In this document: positions 60,485 to 64,000 of the stretch, one piece after another
How positions within the stretch are numbered: position 1 is the stretch's first letter
Layout of the letters: every line of letters starts with the position of its first letter
Source of the DNA: Candidatus Gastranaerophilales bacterium
GTDB lineage: Bacteria > Cyanobacteriota > Vampirovibrionia > Gastranaerophilales > Gastranaerophilaceae
NCBI GenBank assembly: GCA_910587055.1
Contig: CAJUKY010000003.1
Span: forward strand, 27,552-91,551
Direction of reading: 5' to 3'
DNA length: 64,000 nt
Made by a program: the position numbers and the translations under genes
Notes under the pieces: generated by a model
Seen by the model: the letters and a program-made list of their open reading frames with translations, nothing else
Told to the model about the DNA's origin: nothing
Database searches by the model: none

Positions 60485-61354
60485 ATGCACAATCTGGTAC
60501 TTTTCTGCAAAACTTTTATAAGAGATTTAGATAAAATGAAGACGCTCAAACAGAGTGTTGATAAATTTAATGCGGATAAAATACCGTTTTGTATAGCATG
60601 CCCTGAAGCTGAAATTGAGATATTTAAAAAGCATCTTAAAACCGGTAAGGAAGATTATGAATTAATTTTCCTTACCGATGAAGAAATTGCGGGCAGAGAA
60701 CTTACAGCAAAATATAAAGACAAAGGCTGGGTAGGCCAGCAGTTTATAAAACTTTTATTTTATAAAACAAATGTGTGCAATTTTTATGTAATTCTTGATT
60801 CGGATTTGTATTTTATACAAGATTTCCACATCAGCGACTTTATGTATGATGAAAGCACACCTTATATCTCAATGACGGAAGAGAGAAAAGAAGAATACGC
60901 GAAAATTCAAAACTATTTAAAGAGAAAAGGCAAAACATACGGATTTGTAAGGCACGGGCAGGTTTTTTCATGCCGGCTCCTTTATGATATGGAAGAAAAT
61001 CTGCTCAATAAAAACAATATTACATTTGAAGATTTGCTTAAAATTTCCCCCTTTGAGATGCAATGGTACGGCGAATATTATATGATTAAGAGACCTTTTG
61101 AACTTTATCCCTGTAACAGGTTATTCAGATATTTCTGGGGGGAAGATTTATACCTTGATGCAAAAAGAAGAGGACTAACCGTTGAAGATTTTATAAAAGA
61201 AGGATGTCTCGGGATTTTAATGCAAACATACTGGATAAAAGACAACATTTACAAACCTTCTTTATTTTATGTATTTTTAAGAAAATTGCGCACCATACCA
61301 AGAAGAACACAAAACTTTATAAAAAATAAAATTTTACGCCGTTTTAAAAGATAA
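60485..61354 (+). CDS. DUF6492-like putative glycosyltransferase
   Basis: This 289-residue protein resembles DUF6492, a GT-A like family. An N-terminal nucleotide-binding-like part (LVLFCKTFIRDLDKMKTLKQ) is followed by KGWVGQQFIKLLFYKTNVCN and the acidic metal motif VILDSDLYFIQDF (DSD, about 98-110). MQWYGEYYMIKR and HGQVFSCRLLYDME follow. A very basic C-terminus (KILRRFKR) could touch membrane phospholipids. It begins 14 bases after the phosphohexomutase, suggesting that the two are one glycan-precursor operon. A terminator follows. Neither sugar nor acceptor is known. Confidence 0.7.
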   Translation: MHNLVLFCKTFIRDLDKMKTLKQSVDKFNADKIPFCIACPEAEIEIFKKHLKTGKEDYELIFLTDEEIAGRELTAKYKDKGWVGQQFIKLLFYKTNVCNFYVILDSDLYFIQDFHISDFMYDESTPYISMTEERKEEYAKIQNYLKRKGKTYGFVRHGQVFSCRLLYDMEENLLNKNNITFEDLLKISPFEMQWYGEYYMIKRPFELYPCNRLFRYFWGEDLYLDAKRRGLTVEDFIKEGCLGILMQTYWIKDNIYKPSLFYVFLRKLRTIPRRTQNFIKNKILRRFKR

Positions 61355-61355
61355 T

Positions 61356-61386
61356 AAAAACAGAACCCGTATAAAGCCCTGTTTTT
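61356..61386. terminator. Bidirectional terminator between DUF6492 and thioredoxin genes
   Basis: AAAAACAG (61356-61363) pairs with CTGTTTTT (61379-61386) around a 15-base loop, with A/T-rich flanks on both sides, between convergent stops. Confidence 0.75.
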
Positions 61387-61406
61387 AAAATAAAATTATA
61401 AACCTT

Positions 61407-61733
61407 TTAGCCTAAATACTTTTCAATATTTGAAACGATGGCGGATTTCGGCATTAAGCCTACAAGGGTTTCTTTCGGCTCGCCGTTTTTAAAGATTACA
61501 ATACTCGGAAGCCCTGAAATTTGATATTCTTTTGCGGTTTTAAGGTTTTCATCCGTATTAATTTTTGCAACCCTGATTTTACCTTCAAATTCGCCTGCAA
61601 TTTCATCAAGAACAGGTCCCATTTTTCTGCAGGGTCCGCACCAGGGTGCCCAAAAATCAACCACGGTTACAGAATCATTTTTTAAAACTTCACTTTCAAA
61701 AGTAGAGTCTGTTATATCGATAGCATTACTCAT
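61407..61733 (-). CDS. trxA: Thioredoxin
   Basis: This 108-residue thioredoxin has the active site VVDFWAPWCGPCRKMGPVLDE (WCGPC at about 31-35) and the cis-proline SGLPSIVIFKNGEPKETLVG. It reduces disulfides in the cytosol; it has no signal peptide. Its length is canonical. It is monocistronic, divergent from nth with 78 bases between the starts. Confidence 0.96.
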   Translation of the reverse strand: MSNAIDITDSTFESEVLKNDSVTVVDFWAPWCGPCRKMGPVLDEIAGEFEGKIRVAKINTDENLKTAKEYQISGLPSIVIFKNGEPKETLVGLMPKSAIVSNIEKYLG

Positions 61734-61811
61734 AAAAGCTTAATTCTCCTTATTTATATCATTTTGTATTATAATCATGACCATATTATATGTCAAAAAA
61801 TGAGTCATGGT

Positions 61812-62450
61812 ATGAATATTGATAAAATAGTTGAAAGCTTAAAAAAAGACAATTCGACAAATAGAGTAGTCCAAACGGAATTTGTAAAATTTATGGAAAA
61901 GGTAAATGACCCTTTTCTTGTTTTAATTTGCTGCATTTTAAGCTTGCGCACCAATGATAAAACAACATATCCCTGCTCTATGAGAATGCTGGAACTTGGC
62001 AAAACGCCTGAAGAGATTTCAAAACTTGATGTTGACACCCTTGCAAAGGCAATTTATCCTGTGGGTTTTTATCAAAACAAAGCAGAGCAGATTATCAATT
62101 TATCAAAAGAACTTGTGGAAAAATATAATTCAAAAGTGCCTGATACCATTGAAGAACTTGTAAAATTTAAAGGCGTGGGGCGAAAAACAGCAAATCTTGT
62201 TTTAACAAAGGGATTTAATAAGCCTGCAATATGCGTGGATGTGCATGTTCACAGGATAAGCAACCGTCTCGGGTATGTTGAAACAAAAAATCCCGAGGAA
62301 ACAGAATTTGCACTAAGAGAGAAACTCCCGAAAAAATACTGGATAGATTTTAACACGCTGCTTGTAACACATGGGCAGAATGTATGTAAACCCATAAAGC
62401 CAAACTGTGCAGAATGTTCAATTGAAAAGTATTGTAAAAAGAGGATATAA
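61812..62450 (+). CDS. nth: Endonuclease III
   Basis: A 212-residue DNA glycosylase/AP lyase for oxidised pyrimidines. The helix-hairpin-helix is LVKFKGVGRKTANLVLTKGF, with the catalytic Lys in GVGRKTA. The Asp is in ICVDVHVHRISNRLG. The Fe-S loop is VCKPIKPNCAECSIEKYC, cysteines spaced 6-2-5 as in Nth. ATG 61812 (MNIDKIVESL) fits the usual family start; an ATG at 61764 would add 16 residues with no site. It is divergent from trxA. It is the last housekeeping gene before the regulator and toxin-antitoxin cluster. Confidence 0.95.
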   Translation: MNIDKIVESLKKDNSTNRVVQTEFVKFMEKVNDPFLVLICCILSLRTNDKTTYPCSMRMLELGKTPEEISKLDVDTLAKAIYPVGFYQNKAEQIINLSKELVEKYNSKVPDTIEELVKFKGVGRKTANLVLTKGFNKPAICVDVHVHRISNRLGYVETKNPEETEFALREKLPKKYWIDFNTLLVTHGQNVCKPIKPNCAECSIEKYCKKRI

Positions 62451-62525
62451 GACTTGGTGAAATCAGATTTTCTACTCTGGTTTTTGTTAATTCATCTATG
62501 TGTTGATTATAGCATTATTACAATA

Positions 62526-62741
62526 TTAATCAAAATCAAATAAATCTTTAGGATGAACACCCAGACGGTCAGCTATAATCTTGATTTTTGACAAGGTTAT
62601 ATCAGTTTTCCCTATTTCAACCATACTGATAGTTGAACGCGAAATATTTTTCAGATTTGAAAAATCATCTTGCACTAAACCCTTTTCCTTTCTTATTTTT
62701 TTTAAATGTTTTGCAAATTTTTGTAAATATTCCTTGTCCAT
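62526..62741 (-). CDS. Small XRE-family regulator
   Basis: A 71-residue protein that is almost only the HTH: FAKHLKKIRKEKGLVQDDFS, then ISRSTISMVEIGKTDITLSK and IIADRLGVHPKDLFDFD. ATG 62741 (MDKEYLQKF) is chosen: it is the first codon that fits the family start. A longer frame from 62792 (88 residues) crosses the palindrome at 62777-62789 and has no site. It is divergent from the 59-residue gene at 62814. The perfect CCAAT-ATC-ATTGG palindrome in between is a probable operator for both directions. It may be the regulator of the small gene or of a small TA-like or phage-derived unit. Confidence 0.8.
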   Translation of the reverse strand: MDKEYLQKFAKHLKKIRKEKGLVQDDFSNLKNISRSTISMVEIGKTDITLSKIKIIADRLGVHPKDLFDFD

Positions 62742-62776
62742 TTTTAAATTATCAACTATACTGGCATTATTAACAA

Positions 62777-62789
62777 CCAATATCATTGG
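62777..62789. promoter_or_regulatory. Palindrome between the divergent XRE and small-protein genes (putative operator)
   Basis: CCAAT-ATC-ATTGG is a perfect inverted repeat 25 bases before ATG 62814 and 36 bases from the XRE start at 62741. Position and size suit an XRE dimer. Confidence 0.5.
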
Positions 62790-62813
62790 CATTTTATCAA
62801 AGGAGATTTTAAA

Positions 62814-62993
62814 ATGAACGATAAAGAAAAACTTGAATTTGTTAAAGAAGAAATAACTAAATTAAACTATTTAAATTCCATCCTTACGGATGCAATATCA
62901 TACCATCAGGAAACATCCGATATAAACCCGCAATTCCTCTATCTTAACGATATCATGAAAGACAAGTTCGCCAATATTTTAAGCACTTTATAA
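62814..62993 (+). CDS. Small 59-residue protein divergent from the XRE regulator
   Basis: This frame is 59 codons long and has a strong AAGGAG eight bases before ATG 62814. The product is acidic and helical (NDKEKLEFVKEEITKLNYLN, with a second helix YLNDIMKDKFANILSTL at the end), with no Cys and no membrane segment. The stop is TAA 62991-62993, directly at the -35 of the HigBA promoter. Strong site, even codon usage and a bidirectional operator support a real gene. It could be a partner of the XRE protein, for instance an anti-repressor or the toxin half of a small TA-like pair, but no motif decides. Confidence 0.6.
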   Translation: MNDKEKLEFVKEEITKLNYLNSILTDAISYHQETSDINPQFLYLNDIMKDKFANILSTL

Positions 62994-62995
62994 TA

Positions 62996-63024
62996 TTGAC
63001 AACCGTTAGTTTACAGTTTATAAT
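62996..63024 (+). promoter_or_regulatory. Consensus promoter of higBA, likely leaderless
   Basis: TTGACA (62996-63001), 17-base spacer, TATAAT (63019-63024): full consensus at both boxes. A start about seven bases later would be at 63031, two bases before ATG 63033, so the higB message would have almost no leader. The spacer region AACCGTTAGTTTACAGTT is a partial palindrome, probably the HigA operator. Confidence 0.8.
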
Positions 63025-63032
63025 ATAGATGT

Positions 63033-63311
63033 ATGATAAAATCATTCAAACATAAAGGCTTGGAAAATTTCTTTAAAACCGGCTCCACAAAAGGCATCCA
63101 AGCCATACATCAATATAAAATCAGAGAAATTTTGTCAATTTTAAACAAAATGAAAGATTTTGCACCTTTAACATTACCATCATATAGACTACATAAATTA
63201 AAAGGTGATATGAAAGACATCTGGTCAGTTACAGTACAGGCAAATTGGCGCATAACTTTTGATTTTAAGGATGAAGATGTTTATATAGTTGATTATAAAG
63301 ACTATCACTAA
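63033..63311 (+). CDS. higB: HigB-type toxin (RelE/ParE superfamily ribosome-dependent mRNA interferase)
   Basis: A 92-residue protein with the HigB layout: IKSFKHKGLENFFKTGSTKG at the start, then LSILNKMKDFAPLTLPSYRL, HKLKGDMKDIWSVTVQANWR and ITFDFKDEDVYIVDYKDYH at the end. The characteristic order 'LPGxxLHxLKGxxxxxWSVxVxxNWRITFxF' is kept almost unchanged (PSYRLHKLKG). Family toxins cut mRNA on the ribosome. It has no ribosome binding site and lies a few bases behind the promoter's -10, as in leaderless starts. The antitoxin follows after 14 bases, the toxin-first order typical of higBA. Catalytic residues look present. Confidence 0.92.
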   Translation: MIKSFKHKGLENFFKTGSTKGIQAIHQYKIREILSILNKMKDFAPLTLPSYRLHKLKGDMKDIWSVTVQANWRITFDFKDEDVYIVDYKDYH

Positions 63312-63325
63312 GAAAGGAATAACTT

Positions 63326-63610
63326 ATGGAAATGTACAATCCATGCCATCCGGGCGAGATATTAAAAAATACCTATTTGCCTGATTATAATTTGTCCGTT
63401 TCAGCTTTTGCCATAAAAATCGGTGTATCAAGAACAACTGCATCAGAACTTGTAAACTGCAAAAATCGCATTACGGCTGAAATGGCGGTTAAACTTGAAA
63501 AAGCTTTCAAAGTACCTGCGCAATTCTGGCTTGATATGCAGCAGCAATACGATTTATGGCATGCCAGACAGCGCGTAAACCTTGATAACGTGGAAGTTAT
63601 AGCATTATAA
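63326..63610 (+). CDS. higA: HigA-type antitoxin
   Basis: This 94-residue protein shows the HigA signature NPCHPGEILKNTYLP near the start, then an HTH (about 28-60, SAFAIKIGVSRTTASELVNC) and LEKAFKVPAQFWLDMQQQYD near the end. AAAGGAA precedes the ATG. It neutralises HigB and represses the promoter at 62996. The pair makes a complete type II toxin-antitoxin system, with a terminator after it. Confidence 0.93.
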   Translation: MEMYNPCHPGEILKNTYLPDYNLSVSAFAIKIGVSRTTASELVNCKNRITAEMAVKLEKAFKVPAQFWLDMQQQYDLWHARQRVNLDNVEVIAL

Positions 63611-63613
63611 TTT

Positions 63614-63641
63614 AAAAGCCCCATATTTCAGGGGCTTTTTT
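63614..63641 (+). terminator. Intrinsic terminator behind higA
   Basis: AAAAGCCCC (63614-63622) pairs with GGGGCTTTT (63631-63639), followed by TT. It begins just after the HigA stop. Confidence 0.9.
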
Positions 63642-63709
63642 AAGAATCGGAAATTGTTTTAACAAGAAAGTCTTTTATTCCGGCAAATTTTTATATTTTC
63701 TGTCAGAAA

Positions 63710-64000
63710 TTATTCCACATAATTATTTTCAATTTTCAATTCGCGGTCAATATTTACAATTTCGCATTCACAATCTTTAATATAGCTCATCTTATCAAGC
63801 ATAGATTGGAAAAGATGCTCTTCTTCAACCTGTTCCTGTACAAACCACTGCATAAAAACTTCGAGCGGATAATCATTTTTTTCTTTAGAATCTTTATAAA
63901 TTCTATGAATATTATCGGTTACAAATTTTTCATGGTCTAAAGCCGCATTAATCGCATCAATAGGGTTATTCCAGTTTGTATCAGGTGCATCAATTTTTAA
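63710..64000 (-). CDS. Ferritin, C-terminal part (gene enters from beyond the window)
   Basis: The last 97 codons of a minus-strand gene are in view, with stop TAA at 63710-63712; the start lies outside. The translation reads ...ALDHEKFVTDNIHRIYKDSK and FMQWFVQEQVEEEHLFQSML, with the Glu-rich E-Q-V-E-E-E helix of bacterial ferritins (FtnA type). These would be helices C and D of the four-helix bundle. The last 20 residues (KDCECEIVNIDRELKIENNY) form an extended tail that is less typical. Ferritin stores iron in the cytosol. No regulatory site is visible because the start is missing. Confidence 0.88.
   Translation of the reverse strand, partial: LKIDAPDTNWNNPIDAINAALDHEKFVTDNIHRIYKDSKEKNDYPLEVFMQWFVQEQVEEEHLFQSMLDKMSYIKDCECEIVNIDRELKIENNYVE

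Noticed and set aside
1..64000. Possible recoding of TGA
   Set aside because: TGA is rare but ends real genes (12065, 28621, 56534), and Trp is encoded by TGG; the code is standard.
1..64000. CRISPR arrays or insertion sequences
   Set aside because: No array of regularly spaced repeats and no intact transposase was seen; the XerC/D gene looks chromosomal, not phage integrase.

Overview
The window is a stretch of AT-rich chromosome from a bacterium with a Gram-negative type of envelope. It encodes an RND efflux pump with a lipoprotein adaptor, a type I secretion exporter, a pilin-like surface protein and several signal-peptide proteins. Gene content and the style of the lineage-specific proteins (glycine-rich pilin-like giant, tandem membrane proteins of unknown function, a Tyr/Asn-rich protein with VFG repeats) resemble the non-photosynthetic sister group of Cyanobacteria (Vampirovibrionia/'Melainabacteria', Gastranaerophilales). 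That placement is inference from memory; no search was run. The genetic code looks standard. TGA stops are rare and mostly sit in ATGA gene overlaps.

Layout. 1-3646: end of a type I secretion substrate, its ABC exporter (broken by a one-base frameshift) and membrane fusion protein. 3647-4357: a graveyard with a decayed phage tail-completion gene and short repeats, next to tRNA-Arg(ACG). 4506-10043: TPR protein, GT2 glycosyltransferase and two tandem GT-C membrane glycosyltransferases. 10058-15616: GAF-GGDEF-HD-GYP c-di-GMP enzyme, YggU-like protein, bifunctional (p)ppGpp enzyme and RibF. 15603-18929: tiny membrane ORF, an overlapping pair of related membrane proteins of unknown function, and a TPR protein. 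19066-29951: MscS, PepA, TrmFO, RlmN, XRE regulator, CDF transporter, MshEN-like protein, asparaginase, DivIC/FtsB-like protein, glutaredoxin, TPR, YebC.

29973-43746: UvrD-RecB type helicase-nuclease, ComEC, a glycine-zipper protein, two exported proteins, Pth, a double-HTH protein, LysM protein, AGCS symporter and a BioF-like enzyme. 43752-51303: RND pump and adaptor, XerC/D, two uncharacterised proteins, TsaE-TsaB. 51336-54736: an XRE regulator divergent from a strong promoter, an 857-residue pilin-like glycine-rich protein, and then a strongly folded candidate non-coding RNA with its own terminator. 54790-64000: a soluble REC-PAS-kinase / NarL regulator / exported-protein operon, phosphohexomutase plus DUF6492 glycosyltransferase, thioredoxin, Nth, an XRE/small-protein pair, HigBA toxin-antitoxin, and the 3' end of ferritin.

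Most of the window is housekeeping. The parts that look least described are the XRE-controlled pilin-like glycine-rich protein, the structured RNA behind it, the overlapping membrane-protein pair at 16065-18183, the glycine-zipper/EF-hand-like protein at 35754, and several tiny ORFs with good ribosome binding sites.
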